DNA of 64,000 nucleotides from [Phialemoniopsis] sp. UDSM-2020 (GCA_018873225.1 JAEILZ010000003.1:3348001-3412000), one strand, 5' to 3'; shown: positions 35,221 to 48,243, numbered from the stretch's first letter. Notes: generated by a model not told the origin, from the letters alone. Made by a program: numbers and translations.

Positions 35221-35885
35221 GTCTGAGTGATCAATCCACCTGGGGAAAGACTAAGTAGGGGTTACAATAGATCACAGCTAACTAGGCAAACTTTTCGGAA
35301 TTCGTTCATAAGCCACCGTGCTGCATGAGACGGTAGCATTGAGGCTCACGATCTTACTTGGCGGGTGTGGCTAAATATATACTGTCATTATCTCACTGTA
35401 TCGCGAAGACTCCCCACAAACGCTGCCGAAGCCCGGATTCCGGGCGCTAAAAGAAGGCACGATAGAAGGGGGACGGGACTACCCAGATAAGGAAACAGCT
35501 GGGGCAGAGCTGCTGACGGTTCGCACCTACCCTACCCCGCCACCCCCAACCCACGTAGCCTGGGCCAATTTGACACGGCATTGGCTGCCAGACATCCTGA
35601 GACGTTCCAGGCACCTGCTTAAAATACTCGACTAAGAACATCAAGGGGAACAGGACAGAAGAGCATCTGACAAAGCCCCAAGGCCGCGATATTATGTGCA
35701 TGTCTGCACATGTGGCAATTGTAGAGACTCTTCTTGTTCCCTAGGCAGAGCTCTTTGAGAAACATTCCCCTTTACTTTGTTGCCGCTTCCCTCTTTACTC
35801 ACCATGCTGCCGTGGTCGCCCGGCGTAACTCGCACCTCATCCCATCGACGATAGACAAACCACGAAACCAGCTGCTAGACAGACA
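35221..35885. other. Intergenic region before the coiled-coil gene
   Basis: No gene seen. Likely holds the phosphoesterase 3' UTR and, from about 35,730, the C/T-rich leader of the next gene. Confidence 0.45.
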
Positions 35886-37615
35886 ATGGTCAGGATGAGC
35901 CCCTCCGACAAGGACAAGCGGCGCGCAGCCCACGGCGGCAGCACCTCCTCTTCGGCGCATCACGTCCTCCGGACCACGGCGTCGACCAACGCGGCGGGCT
36001 CCTCCGCCACCGGCGCAGCACAGGCCTCGGCGTCCTCGTCCGCAGGGCGCTCTTCCAACGCCCCAAGCAACAGCAACAGCAGCAGCGCAAACGCAACCAA
36101 CATCATCGCGCCCCCTCCCCGCGTAGCCTTCAGCGGCTCCAACCCCTCAACCACATCCCCCCCGCCGCCCGACGAGCCCTCCAACAACGGCGGCCCGGCC
36201 TCCAGCACCGGCGGACCCGGCCCCGCCGCCGTGGCCGCCGGCTCGCGCACGCACTCGTCGAGCCCCAAGGCCCGCGAGAGCGCCTCCTCCGCGGCGGGGC
36301 ACCACCACCACGCGACGGCCTCGATCCAGCTCGTCAAGGAAAAGGACTTGCGCATTGCGTCGCTCGAGCGCGAGCTGTCCATCATGGAGGCCGAGTTCTC
36401 GCGCGAGCTCGATCGCCTGTCGCACAACGAGTCCGAGACGGCGAGCTTCTGGCAGGCCAAGCACAGCGCGCTGAACCAGCAGTTCCTACGCGCCGACACG
36501 GAGCTGCGCCTGCTACGCGCCGAGGTTGAGCTGCGCGAGGCAGAGCGCGACGAGCTGCGCGCAGGGCTGGAAGCTGCGAGGCGCGAGGCGGCACAGGCCG
36601 AGGGGCAGGCTCGGGAGCTTCGAGGGCAAGTCCGCGGGCTTAAGGAGTGGGTCAGCGTGAGCACGCGGTCGGGTGGGCAGCAGACGAGCGACGAGGTGTT
36701 TGGGGAGGGCATGGCGAGGCTGGGCAATGGCCTGCAGAACTGGGTCATTGTAAATTTCCGGAGGGCAAAGCTTGGTGAGTTGTACTGTCCATTACGGGGG
36801 ATGACATATTGCATATTCCCCATTTTACAGTGACACCCGTGGCTTACCATGTTTCTTCAACCTTTGCAGATATCTCAAAAGCTGGGGGCCAGGCAAAGGA
36901 AGAGCTTGGTCGGCTAGTACCGATGTACGAGACACTGTTGCACACATCCAAGGTGCATTTGCTACAATCCATTATCTCCAGGATATTAGTCGAGTGTGTA
37001 CTCGATGCATACTTTGTGGGTTTGACCAAAGAGCAGACGGCACAGTTCATGGAGACCGAGTCTCTCTTGTCGTCATTGGGTAAGTTGGATGGTTCTACTG
37101 CAGAGGGAAGATGATATTGGCAGAGTGATAAGTGCTGACCACCTGCTGCCGTAGCGAGCTCACCTGCATCCGTAAGGCAATGGAGGTCGATGACATTGAC
37201 GATGCTCCAGAAGGACTCGGCTCAAAAAATGGAGGCCGAGACGTCATCCACCATAGAAAGCGTGATTACGAAAGTTAATACCATCTTGGATGATATAACA
37301 GACGCCAAGGCCACGGATGCTCGAGACCAGGCGCTGAGGGGACTGGTCCAGAGCGCCGTCGAGCTGTCGAGGCTCCTCGTGGTGCAGAAAGCTGTGTTCA
37401 AGATCCTTATGCCCGAGATACTGCCGCATCAGCAGACCACCTTTGACCCGTCCACCATGGAAGACATTGGTGGGGAGGATGAAGAGAGCCTTGAGCAGCG
37501 CGAGGTGAGCTGTGTCACCTTTCCCGGTGTCATCAAATGGGGAGATGAGACGGGCGAGCATCTGCAGTATAGGAACACCATATCCAAGGCTAGAGTGCTT
37601 TGTAGTCCAGAATGA
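35886..37615 (+). CDS. Coiled-coil protein of unknown function, conserved in filamentous fungi
   Basis: Three exons (35886-36774, 36870-37079, 37155-37615) encode 519 residues. Residues 1-145 are Ser/Ala/Asn/Pro-rich and disordered with a short His run. Residues about 150-260 form a strongly predicted coiled coil (for example LRIASLERELSIMEAEFSRE and later Glu/Arg/Ala heptads). The rest is a helical globular domain with conserved-looking stretches LVPMYETLLHTSKVHLLQ, RLLVVQKAVFKILMPEILP and CVTFPGVIKWGDE. I recall similar C-terminal sequences in many ascomycetes without a known function. The reading frame of exon 3 was chosen because it keeps RQWRSMTLTMLQKDSAQKM; another frame stops after 40 codons. 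A second ATG at 35895 is an alternative start. Confidence 0.82.
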
Positions 37616-40168
37616 GACAGCTTGCATCAGCCAAGAGAAAAGCAAAATGATGAGTACGGAACCCCACACAACTCCATCTTGTCTGCACGACAGGCGGAGC
37701 GGTCCGCCATCATAACGGTTCCGTCGTATGGCATCCAATGCTGAACCAGCGAGCGGCCTCGTTGCCGACATTACTTCGATAATACTCAACGCAACTTACC
37801 AGCTCCGTTAAGTCAAGTAGTCTTGGCGAAGCGAGGCATGATGGAGGGCTACGCGACAACTGCAGCAAGGGCGGCCATACTTGGTGTTGCCATTGGCTCG
37901 ACAAACGTGCTCCTTCCGTGGCCAATCATTTCCCCCCTTTGTTAAAGCATCGACAGCATGCGAATAATCGAGTTGCGTACGACTATGCAGGTATTGGCTG
38001 GGATGGGATGGGTGGGGGGCATCTTACATTATGATATGGTTGGTCAGCATCAAGGGAGAGAAAGAGAACTGCAGCGGCGAGGGAAAAGAACCTTCCCAGA
38101 AAGTGCAGCAGAGCCGCAAAGTTCAAGTGATTGGAAGCTGGGACGGATAGGGACGGGTAGTCTGCCACTCCCACGCCCATCCTCCGGTGACCTTGCTGCA
38201 ACGAACCTCCCAAGCCTTGCCAGCTGTAGTGTACCCAGTCAATCGTAATGAGCTATATTGGTATTGGCAGTCTATCCGGCCTGCTTGACATGCTCGCAAC
38301 GCTCTTTCTTGTCACGTAATCGCATCTGATTCGACTGGAATGATATCAGCTTGGTCGCTGTCATTGCATCATGATCAAAATCGATGTTGTGTAAGTGCTG
38401 TCCACAAGCTCCCAGCCGGTAGTCCGGAAGTTATAGCTTCGTGGTTCTGCAGATGCTGTGCTTGTCGATTCCGGTACACAATAATGTTAGGCAGACCGCC
38501 GACCGGAGCAAGACAGGCGAAGAGCGGTGCCAATGATAGTCTCGAGCAGTGCGGTGGAATTGCGCAAGAACGCGGTGAAATCGAGGGCTTGGAGATCAGG
38601 TGCCATGCCCACGCGCATGTGTCGAACAGGTTTAAGGTTGTGTCTGCTCCGGATCACATCCCCGGGTTCCAGAGCAGCTGTGTTAAGGCGCTTGTCGAGG
38701 GCAAAGATTAAAAATAAAAACCGGATCAAATCAACGTAGACGGGAGGCGTGCCGGGACAGTAGTGCTCGGTTGTGCATCAAAATGCATGATGTTCAGTCA
38801 CTGCTTGGATTTGAGTCGTCCGTGGAAGGCCGGGGAGTAACACACCCCGTTCACAGTGATAACTCGGGGTGGCCGAGGATGAAAAGTGCACAAGTCGTAA
38901 ACGATAGATATCATTCACACTTTTGGATCGGCAATCCATTGCACCTTCGGTAAATGGAGAGAACTACTCTGTGTGCAAATCCAGCCGATCTCTTGTCGCA
39001 TTTGACATTTGGTTGTCCAATGCCCAGGCTCGCGGATTATGTATGCGTGGCAGAAGGAGAAATGGACACTCGCTCTAACCTGCATTGTGCTGTTAGTGAT
39101 TGGAGTACTTGGCGTTGTTGGTGAAAACAGCCACTTACTGGCTTGCAGATGCGTATCGCTGCACGTAAGTGACAAGAGGTGGGGATCATGAGATCGTCGG
39201 GAAGTGCACTGTATATGCAAGTGAAGACGTCGGGACATGCCTAGATAATTTGAAGCAGCTCCATCCGAGGAAACCGGAGATCAGAGGGGTGATTTGATTG
39301 GGAGGCGTACGCTCCAAGATGAAGCGGTAGGGTGAGATTGCAAGAAGGAGAGTCGACTCAAAAGCTAGACCAACGATAGGATGGATAGGATGAGGTGTAA
39401 TGGTGCTTGAGGGAAGCTTCGACTAGCTGCAGCAACGACCTTCGAGGGAACGAGGGAAGGCAGGGGATGGCGAAGAGAAGGAGGGGAAAGAGCCATTCGT
39501 TCGTGCTCGTCGACTGGAGTCACCCCGTAATCCATCATCCATCTCGCTTCTCCCAACTTCAGATTCAGTCGGGGATAAATTGAGTCGACTTTCCCGCTCC
39601 TCTTGTCCAGAGAATCTCGCTTCGACACCGCGAGTCCCTTTTATCATTTGCCCTTTTGAGCAGGCCTCTGAAAAGCAGAAGACTTGGAGTCTGAACTTTT
39701 CTTACTCCTATTGCTGGGCAACCCGATACTCGTTTTTGTCGTCATTCTCCCCGCTCTGGATCGTGCTGTCAAGTCTTGGAGGGTAAAGGTGTCTCTGCTC
39801 TCTGTACATCCCTCTTAGATGCCCACAGCGCATACAGTCGCAGACCCTCTCGCTGGCCCCCAAAAGACGTGCACTTGTCGTTCACACCTCTCAATTGTCT
39901 GCTGTTCTTCGACAAGGTCTTTCCACTTCGTATAAGAGTGTTCTCCTAAGTCTTGTCTTTCCCTGGACACAGACTGCGCGTCATACACCTCTTTCCCTCT
40001 GAAGTCGACTCTCTTGTTCCTTTGTTGCTGTTCGCTGCGGATTCCAGTGTTCTGCACGACATTTGAAAGCCGGACCGCCGCACCGGTTACTGATCAGCAC
40101 CCCGCACTTTTCCCGCCGAACCCGTGCACATCGGCAGACAATAGGTCTCCCTCTTCTTCTCTTCCTCC
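37616..40168. other. Intergenic 2.5 kb with C/T-rich leader of the zinc-finger gene
   Basis: No gene is supported between about 37,620 and 39,500. A 60-codon frame at 39,009-39,191 has a hydrophobic stretch (LALTCIVLLVIGVLGVVG) but no supporting context. From about 39,580 to 40,168 the plus strand is C/T-rich, the probable promoter and long 5' UTR of the following gene. Confidence 0.45.
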
Positions 40169-40990
40169 ATGGCAAACGACCCGAACCATGCATTATTCTC
40201 GTACATGGGTTATTGGCGGCATCCAGACGATGCGAGCCCGGAGCTGATTGACGATGTCACCGAGATGCAAGGGACATATGAGGACCACGTCAATTATGGG
40301 CATTATTACGGCGAGCCCAGTGTTGACACCCCAGTATGGGACTCGGATGTCCAGACGGAATCATCTTGCACCGCTTCAGATGCGATGTGGTCGGTGCCGT
40401 CGCCGACTGCGTACACCGGGACCTCGTCGTATGGGTCGGTACCGGTCGTCGCACAGGACTTTGTGGCTCCTCCACCTCTTCCACAACACCACCAGGCACC
40501 TAACCTCCAGGTGTTTCACTGCGAATTCGACTGCCCAGTCAGCTCCTTTGATGGCAAGAATAACTGGATCAACCATGTCATCACCGACCATCTCGGAGGC
40601 CAGTGTCCGCCCGTGTGTAGTTGCTTGTTTTGCAACAAGAAGTTTGACTCTGCCAAAACATCAGGTGGCGACACACGCTCCAACTTCTCCCAGCGTATGG
40701 ACCATATTCTGAAACACCTCAGGAGGGGGGAGGCCTGGGAGCACCGACATGACGACCCCGAGATGAAGGACCACCCAGTCAGGCGGACCGCCCAAGACCC
40801 ATTACGACCGGCTTTCTATTCAGCGGCCTTTATTCCTCCGGAACAGGCAAAGACAGCTGAAAAATCCTCGCGACGGATAGTCGACCAAGCAAAGGAGGAT
40901 CACCGTCGTAAGAAAGAGTTGAAGGCTCAACGAAATGACAAGAAGGAAAAGGAAAGCAAAAAAGAGCACAAGAAACAAAACAAGAGATAA
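40169..40990 (+). CDS. Fungal protein with two degenerate C2H2-type zinc fingers
   Basis: Single exon of 273 residues. The N-terminal about 110 residues are acidic and Tyr/Ser/Thr/Pro-rich, resembling an activation region. Two zinc-finger-like units follow: CEFDC with H-x4-H in NHVITDHL, and CLFC with H-x3-H in DHILKHL, with a longer-than-standard spacer in the second. The C-terminal about 50 residues are highly basic (KK/RR/EKK runs), suitable for nuclear import or nucleic-acid binding. The finger spacings differ from classical Kruppel fingers, so DNA binding is inferred, not shown. The pattern occurs in fungal-specific orphan regulators. No intron is needed. Confidence 0.72.
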   Translation: MANDPNHALFSYMGYWRHPDDASPELIDDVTEMQGTYEDHVNYGHYYGEPSVDTPVWDSDVQTESSCTASDAMWSVPSPTAYTGTSSYGSVPVVAQDFVAPPPLPQHHQAPNLQVFHCEFDCPVSSFDGKNNWINHVITDHLGGQCPPVCSCLFCNKKFDSAKTSGGDTRSNFSQRMDHILKHLRRGEAWEHRHDDPEMKDHPVRRTAQDPLRPAFYSAAFIPPEQAKTAEKSSRRIVDQAKEDHRRKKELKAQRNDKKEKESKKEHKKQNKR

Positions 40991-42915
40991 TCACTTGCTT
41001 GAGACGCCACAACATAATAGTACTCGCTTCGAGTACTTCGGCAGATTGCATTTGCTGGTGTCGATACTTGTTGGGGTTGTCCGGGAAAGGTCCGGAGGCA
41101 GTCGGAGCGGGCCCCGGATCGGACCGTTGGACCCCGCCCCGAACCCGGTCTAGTGCATCGGTTGAACAAATGCATTTCGGCACCGTGCGCCGTCTGCCCG
41201 AGGCCGACTGGCATTCGCATTGTGTTCCATTGGTTGACGCACAGCCTGCAGGAACCCGCTGGGCGGTACTGCACACATCCGTTTTCATTCCACTGGTTAG
41301 CGCCGTCGTTCTCGAGATGTTTCCTCCTATCAATTGGCGGTAAATGATCATTCAGGATACCCTCTGCTTTCATGCATCGACGTTTCGGCCATCCTTGGTT
41401 GGCCTGTTTGAACTGCCTTCGCTTTGACCGACTATACGTTTGCGCTTGATTTGGTGCCGGTTCTTTTCCTTGAGTAAAGCACAGGCGTTTCTGCTATTTT
41501 TGAAGAATTTCGACAGTCGCTGGAAATCCTGCGGATTATCGGACAGAATGTTCACTGCTCCTCCTCACAGTCGAAGAGGTACAGAAAATTCCCTATGTTG
41601 AACGGTGGTGAGAAGGAGCTCGCAACATATACGAAGCAATGAATGAATGCACACTCCACTGACATTGAAAGAACTCAAGCCACCCTTGAGTTATGATTCG
41701 TTGACTGCTGCGTTTGAGAAAATGTGTCATCTCCATCCAAATCGTCGAATCGGTTTCTCCGTTTTTGAAATTGAGTCAGTGTCTGAGCAGGGATCGTGAG
41801 AGGATGACAAGGCAGATTCGGGGTGTTTTGTACTAAGCACTGCCACCCGTGGCAAAAACAAACTCAGCAACCATGGGCTGAAAGTCATCAAGCTCCCACA
41901 CCAGCTTATTTATTGCCCGGCAGACATTGTAATATGCATTGCATATGAGCTTGCACCATGGGTCATCCATCTTAGAACACTAAGAGACAGTACGATCGAG
42001 CATCATCCACATCCATCGCCCGGCTACTGTTTGGCCTCCTGAAGAGGCCCCAGGGGGAAAAAAGCAATACCTTCCAGAATGCGGAACATGGATAACCATC
42101 AGAGTCCTCTGATAGGCTGCCCCGCTACTTGATCACCTTTTATGTTGAGTGATTCAAGGAGATATGCCCTCTGAGAATAGAGTATTCCCGGGCGAGTCCG
42201 CTGCAATCTTCTGTCCTTTTCTTCGTCATGCATCGAGAAACAAAGATCTTGCATTCGGAACTTACATGATCTCACCGAAGTGGCCAATCCCGCGCGAGTG
42301 CCCAGGCGGGGCTGCATCACCCGCGCAGCACATGTCAATACCAGCCGGGCGTCGGTCATGCGCGCTGCATGTACACCGAAACGACTCTAAGGTTGCTTGC
42401 ATTTGCAGCTCTACCTACTTGTTGACTGCGAAATTCAAAAAGAGCAGCCAAACAGGTGCCCCCTTTTCTCTCTTCAGCATGTCTAAGCCGAATATCGGAT
42501 CTCCGAGCTCCTTCTAAATACTCTGGTCATCCTTCTCCCCCATTCCCCCATTCCCAACCTAGGGCTTTATATAGATCGGTGACGCGTTGATGTCTTTCCC
42601 CTCTGCCTCTCTGCCATCTCGTATATTTGCAGAGAAAACCATTAGGCCGAAATCGAAACGATACGGCAGCCCAGCCCCAGCGCCGGCCCAACCTGACATG
42701 CGGAAGGATAAGATCTCGTTTTCCAGTTCATTAATCCTGGGTATTGGCCCCCCACATCCTTTTCTCCTATCCAGATGCGTCCGATGCCATCTCATCACCG
42801 GCGCCAGCTCCGAATCCGCGGTCCCCGCCCCCAACTTCTCCCTCTTCCACAACGCGAAGCGGGCGTTGCGGGGAAAAGTGTATATTGCGTATATATGTGT
42901 GAGAATTGTCCTTTT
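40991..42915. other. Intergenic between convergent zinc-finger and Hsp70-like genes
   Basis: The genes converge, so both 3' UTRs end here. A 122-codon frame at 42,149-42,517 and overlapping frames near 40,927-41,373 have no recognisable content. Nothing else is supported. Confidence 0.45.
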
Positions 42916-45338
42916 TTAGTGAAACTCGGCCTCGACGCGGCCGTACCGCACACCGTCGACCTTGAGCTCGAAGCCGAGGCCGGCGCTGTCGACAATCATC
43001 TCGAGGGTAAAGTCGAGGTTGTCAAACTCGACGCCGCGCGTCGTCGTTAGGCGTGTGAAGAGGCTGCGTGGTACGGCGTTGAGGTCTGTCGTCAGCGTGC
43101 ACACGTGGATGAGCTCGCGCGTGTAGGCCGCCGGCGGCTCGTCGGCCTCGCAGGCGATCAGGTCGTCCGTGACGACGAGGGACTGGCCCGGGCGGAAGTT
43201 GCGCGTGTAGTGGAAGGCGATGGGCGAGAGTGGTGATATCGCTTCGCCCTGTTTTGCGTGTCACGGTCAGCATTTCTCGTAAATACATGTAGGTCTGATA
43301 GAACTGTGCGGAGGGTGAACGAAGTAATAGAGGGAGGGAAGAGGAGGCATGAGGGGAGGGGCCATTGTTGTTGTGCATACCTTTGCAATGTGCCACTGCA
43401 TCCGGTCCGATACCATCCAGCGCTCCCACAGCGGGGACCAGTACCGCTCGCTGACCGAGTGCTTCTCCTCGTCGTAGACGGTGGCGTACGACGTGCCGTA
43501 GTGGAAGCGCGCCTTGCGCGAGATGACCATGTTGCCCTCGAGCCCGCGCAGCACGGCGCCGCGCACGACGGCCGTCCACGCGTAGACGGGCTGCATGACT
43601 TCGATGGAGCCGTTGTCGTCCGGGCCGCCGGCCGCGACGCTCGCGTGTGTCGGGCGCTCCGAGTAGGGAGGGGGCGCGGCGCTGGCGGTGAAGTGGCCTT
43701 TCAGGCGGCGGTAGAGGTAGTCGCTTTGGCCGAAGCCGCCGACGAGGATGATGCCCGAGACGATGCCGCCCTTTGCGCGAATAGTGTCAACTTGCCCCTG
43801 GACCAGGTCGGTCACCTCCTTGACCACGGGCTCGAAGATGTCCTTGACCTGGGCCGCCGTCATGACGAGGAAGCCGGAGTCGAGGCCGACTTCTTCGTCG
43901 TCGGGGAGACCGGGGAAGCTGACATGAAATTAGTATATAGATTCCCTTTTGTGTAAACGACCTGGAACTTACGGGACATTGATCTCCTGGTGTTCGTCCT
44001 CGTTAAAGTTGCGCTTGACAAACTCCTCAAAGTAGCGCAGCCCCATCTGCCACGTCTTTCCCTTCTTGACCTTCATCTCGTCGAAGCGGCTGTGGCCGAG
44101 CCGGTTGCGGACGTGCTCCTCGAATCGATAGTTCAGGAAAGCGCTGCCGCAGAGGCCGCCCGTGCCAACAGCCGACTCTTCTACCCTCAGGGGCTTGAGT
44201 GATATTATCTTGTATGCGATCAGACTATAGCTTGGGTGTCAGTAAAAGATGTCTTGTCTTTGTTGTTATATCCATTCCGCCGAGAGTAGAATAGGAGGTG
44301 GTCAGTGTGCTTACTCTACGGTACCGCCTCCACCGTCACAGACGATAAAGTTGTCCCCCACGCTCAGGTGGTTCGGCTGTATCGCCTTGAGCGTGTACAC
44401 GGCGGCCGCCTCGGGCTCGCTGATCATCTGAATGGCCGACTTGCTGCCCATGCCGGCCCTCTCGGCGGCCTGCAGCGTCGTGTTCTTGGCGGCGTCGGAC
44501 CAGACGGCCGGGCACGTCAGCACAAAGTCGACTTTCGTCGAGGCCATGAACGACTCGCCGTAGCGGCGCGTCAGCGTGTCCATGGTGTGCTTGTAGACCT
44601 CGGTGAGGTAGTCCGAGACGGCGTCGACGACCGTCTTGTTGTAGCGCTTGAGCTGGGCGGCCGTCTCGAGCGGGCTGACGTAGAAGGGGAGCTTCTGGGA
44701 GCGGTCGAGGAAGAGCTTGATGCAGCGCAGGCGGCTCTCCTCGGGCCGGAACTGAAAGCCCCATTTGATGGCAGGCTCGGCGCCCGAGGCCGCGTCGGCG
44801 TCGGCGGGCAGGTCGTAGTTGATCTCTGTGGGGACCTTGTCTGAAGTTATGCCGTTGCCACCGGGCCAGGTCTTGATGATCTCTACATCGTCTGGCGTTG
44901 ATGTATAGACGGCGGCGACTCTGTAGTGTGCATGCATACAGTGTTAGCCAATTTTTCATGAACAAGACATCTTGTAAGCTTTATTGAAAACATAAAAGCC
45001 AACGATTGAGGGACCAGCTCTCAGTGTTTGCGCTTCATGAGTCCATGATGAGATGAGGCATATCCAGCCTTCTCACTCATTGATTTCTGCCGACGGACAC
45101 AGAAGAAAGAAGGTCAAAGACAAAGCTCAGCTGAGAACACTCACCCAGAGAATGTAGTTCCAAAGTCGACGCCGACAATCAGCCTGTCGGCGATGGGCGC
45201 AAAGTCCCGCGCCGGCTCCCGTATGGGCCCATTGATAGCCTCAGTCGAGGAGGGTGGCGTGTAGCTGGTGAAGTAATTCCTGCTCTCCTGATTCCTCCGG
45301 CTCGGATTCGACCGTATGGGCAGGGTGATGTTGTTCAT
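42916..45338 (-). CDS. Hsp70-family (HSPA12-like) ATPase-domain protein
   Basis: Five exons on the minus strand (45145-45338, 44315-44920, 43973-44224, 43381-43918, 42916-43248) encode 640 residues. The actin/Hsp70 nucleotide-binding fold is recognised by phosphate 1 (VGVDFGTTFSGVAAVYT, near residue 55), phosphate 2 (FIVCDGGGGTVDLIAY), the connect region SEPEAAAVYTL and the adenosine motif IILVGGFGQSDYLYRRL. It lacks the canonical Hsp70 substrate-binding domain and EEVD tail; the last about 110 residues are a short beta-rich segment. This layout matches the HSPA12-like proteins expanded in filamentous fungi, whose clients are unknown. A 50-residue polar extension precedes the fold. All four introns keep the frame, and the phase-2 junction at 45144/44920 restores FSG-V. 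Confidence 0.9.
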
Positions 45339-48243
45339 CCTGCCGCACGTGAGATGGACGGATGTGTATATATGTGTATATGTGTGATCTCCCCCGCGGC
45401 GCTCACTCGCATGCGCTCCCTTCTCCAGGGAGACTGGAACTCGACTTTTATGACAAGACTATTCTTCCGAGATGAGAGCAGAAGAGCGGCGCACGGCGCA
45501 ACCACCTCTCTGCCTCAGATTGTCATGTATGCGACAAAGTGGTGGTGCCTGCGGAGCGAGAACGATGTGCATGCGGAGTTGCGCTCCTGTGCGCGCGCAA
45601 AGCCACTGCGGCGTGGGCTTGGCTCTCCTTTGCGCTGTCCCTGCCTCGGCGAAAGGCTTTGGTGGGGTGTACGGTATGGTGGATGTATGTGGCCTTGTCC
45701 GCTCTCGATGGACGGCTAATCAGTCCGTGTCCTTTGGGCGGAGTGTAGGAAGACCAAAGGCCGGTGAGGAATTGGAGTATATAAAAGTGCAGAGGGAGAA
45801 GATCAGGCCGCAAAGGCAGGAAGAAGAGGGAAGAGAGAGCTGAATGGACGATACGAGGGAGATGCACGATGCAGACAGGCTGCTGTCAGCAAATAAGGGT
45901 AAGAGAGCTGCTCTTTTCATGTAGACCGAGAGGCACCCAAGACTTGTCAAACGCCGGCCCCGGTCCAGTCCAGATCCAATCCGTCAGCCTGTCGTCCCAA
46001 TCAAAAAAATAAGGCCGGCCAACAATCGGGGTGCTAAGAGGGACCAAACGGGGAGCGAAAAAGAGACGAGAGACAGCGAAAGGACGGCCAACGGCGGCGG
46101 GGTATATTAAGCGGTATCGATTGCTGCGAACGGATTCGTCTAGTGTGCTATGTGGCCTGGTCTGGGGATTCTCGTCTTCTGCCAGCCCACACGGCGATAT
46201 ATCCACTTCTCAAGGCATCCAAATAAAAACCAATGGCGCTTCAGCAAGAACACGTAACATTACGTCGTTTCTTCGGATGCAGGAACAAGAGCTAGGAAGG
46301 GAGACAAGACTAAGGTAGCTCGTCCAGGGATCGTGAAGAAATGCTGCTGCCTGACAGACAAGACAGAGATTCGTGGCTCCATTTACGACTTTACGGTGAA
46401 GAGGATCGCACCAAGCGCTTGCTGGTGATGAGAATGGCAGACCGAATGATCGTCTGCCCTACGCTAAAATTTTAAGCCTACTTTAGTAGAGGATTGAGTG
46501 GCTGGACAGACGAGATAGGCACACAAGATTGATGGATCAATGCTTGTCATTGGCAGCATTTACCGGCTCTGGTTAGTCTGATGAGCTTGGTAACTGGGCT
46601 GAGCATCACAAGATACACAGCTATCGTGGAGTCTGGAAGAGATGTGGTCGAGCTTGGATATCAAAAGTGTGATTAACAGCATTTGTTTTCAACCTTTTGA
46701 TCTGCTGCACTAAGCCGGACACCTTTCAGAGCTCCAACTTTGGTGACCTGCCCAAGACTCTCTCCACCCTCTTTCCCTTGTGTAACAATGTTCAACTCTG
46801 CTCTGGCGGCCTCGACCCCGACAGCCGCTAGTCCAGGAACCAAAGAGTAGTCCATGGGGCGCCGCACGACCCATTAGAACCCAGCCCTGGAGACAGAGCC
46901 ACAACCGCGGGGTGGGACGAAAGCTTGTGCAGTGCCAATTCGTCGTCGTGGTTTGTTCATTCGGATCTCGAGACGTCTAGCCACCCTGGTACTGTTGCTG
47001 GTCTCTATCCTCCTCTCTCTCTCTTTCTCCCGATGGCAGGGCCCGCACGGAGCAGGCAGAAGCCGTTTCAGCAGGCCGCCTCACGTCAAACCCGCATGCA
47101 TATGCGGCCTCTGCCCACCCACCGTTCCTTCAATCATGCCGTCTTTCCAGACGGGACGAACCCACGGCATCCACTGTCCGAGGTGCAATTGCAAGAGGGC
47201 AAGTCGAGGCGAGTAGTTCCTCTAACACAGGTAGATCACGGCGGCTATGCTTCAAAACAGGTTCTGGGACGACACGATACGATAGGATATGATGTGATGA
47301 GTGAACGAATGTGCGTCTCTTATATTTTCAGTCAGAGATACCGCTTGCGCCTCTTCCTCCACCTCCACCCCCCGTCTACCACTGCCATTAGCCTCAGAGG
47401 TGCTTCTGGGACACTCTGATGGATACATAGATACATGTCTAGTAGGTCCCATCCAATTCAACTTTCCAGTAAACTCCATCCCATAGGGCATCAAAACCGA
47501 ATAAGAGGTCGATAGCGGGATGCGCTTTCGCACGCCGCACTTCGCAGACCAGCACGCGGTTCGTCGAGGATGCTTTGCCGAGGTTTCAGTAATATGTCGA
47601 ATGGGCGTCATCTGCGAGTCGACGCCCTAGCTTTTTGCCCTGTTGGTTCCAGCCCGCATTCTTGCCTCTTGGCCATCCACGCTGTCCGAGACCATTTACT
47701 CGGTTGAGTCGCCGCGAAACTTTTTCAAAAGGTGAGAATAGATGGATGAGAATGGCGTTTGCAAATCTAACAAAGGAAAAAGTATAATAATGCTTTCGAA
47801 ATGACCCGCTGGTAGTATGGTATCTTGGGGAGCTATTTTTTTTCGCAAATATTCGACCATTCAATCTATAAGGAGGGGGTATTTGTCGACAACTCGGGTT
47901 ATGGTAAAAAAAAATGGGTATGAACCGCCCGCGCTCAAAGACTTTGCGTGTGTTGCTGTGTCGTCCGCTCATGACGATGCTTGGAATCGGACTGGTTCCG
48001 CGTAAAGAATCGAATCTCGAAATGAACCATTGAGACAATGGTCGACTGGTGTGGCAGTCTAATACAACCGTGTAAAGATAAAGCGAGTGTCTTCGAGGAT
48101 CGTCCGAGACAAGATCCTAGTGGAAATGAAATGAGAAACACCATAACACCGTCCCATGAACCGAAGTGGTTGAAATCCAAAAAGTGTGTTGCTGAACGCT
48201 TCCGTGAGAATGCCGCCAATATTAGAATCCGGAATCTTGCTTT
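45339..48243. other. Intergenic 2.9 kb: Hsp70-like promoter and kinase 3' flank
   Basis: The left end holds TATATGTGTATATGTG-type alternating sequence near 45,366-45,385, in the upstream region of the Hsp70-like gene. Frames at 45,472-45,867 and 46,925-47,419 were checked; one (46,932-47,216) has a hydrophobic run and several cysteines but opens with GTG, with no ATG before the hydrophobic part. The region from 47,600 to 48,243 is probably the kinase 3' UTR. Confidence 0.45.

Noticed and set aside
46932..47216. Possible small secreted Cys-rich protein
   Set aside because: The hydrophobic segment has no in-frame ATG before it (only GTG), so a signal peptide cannot be supported.
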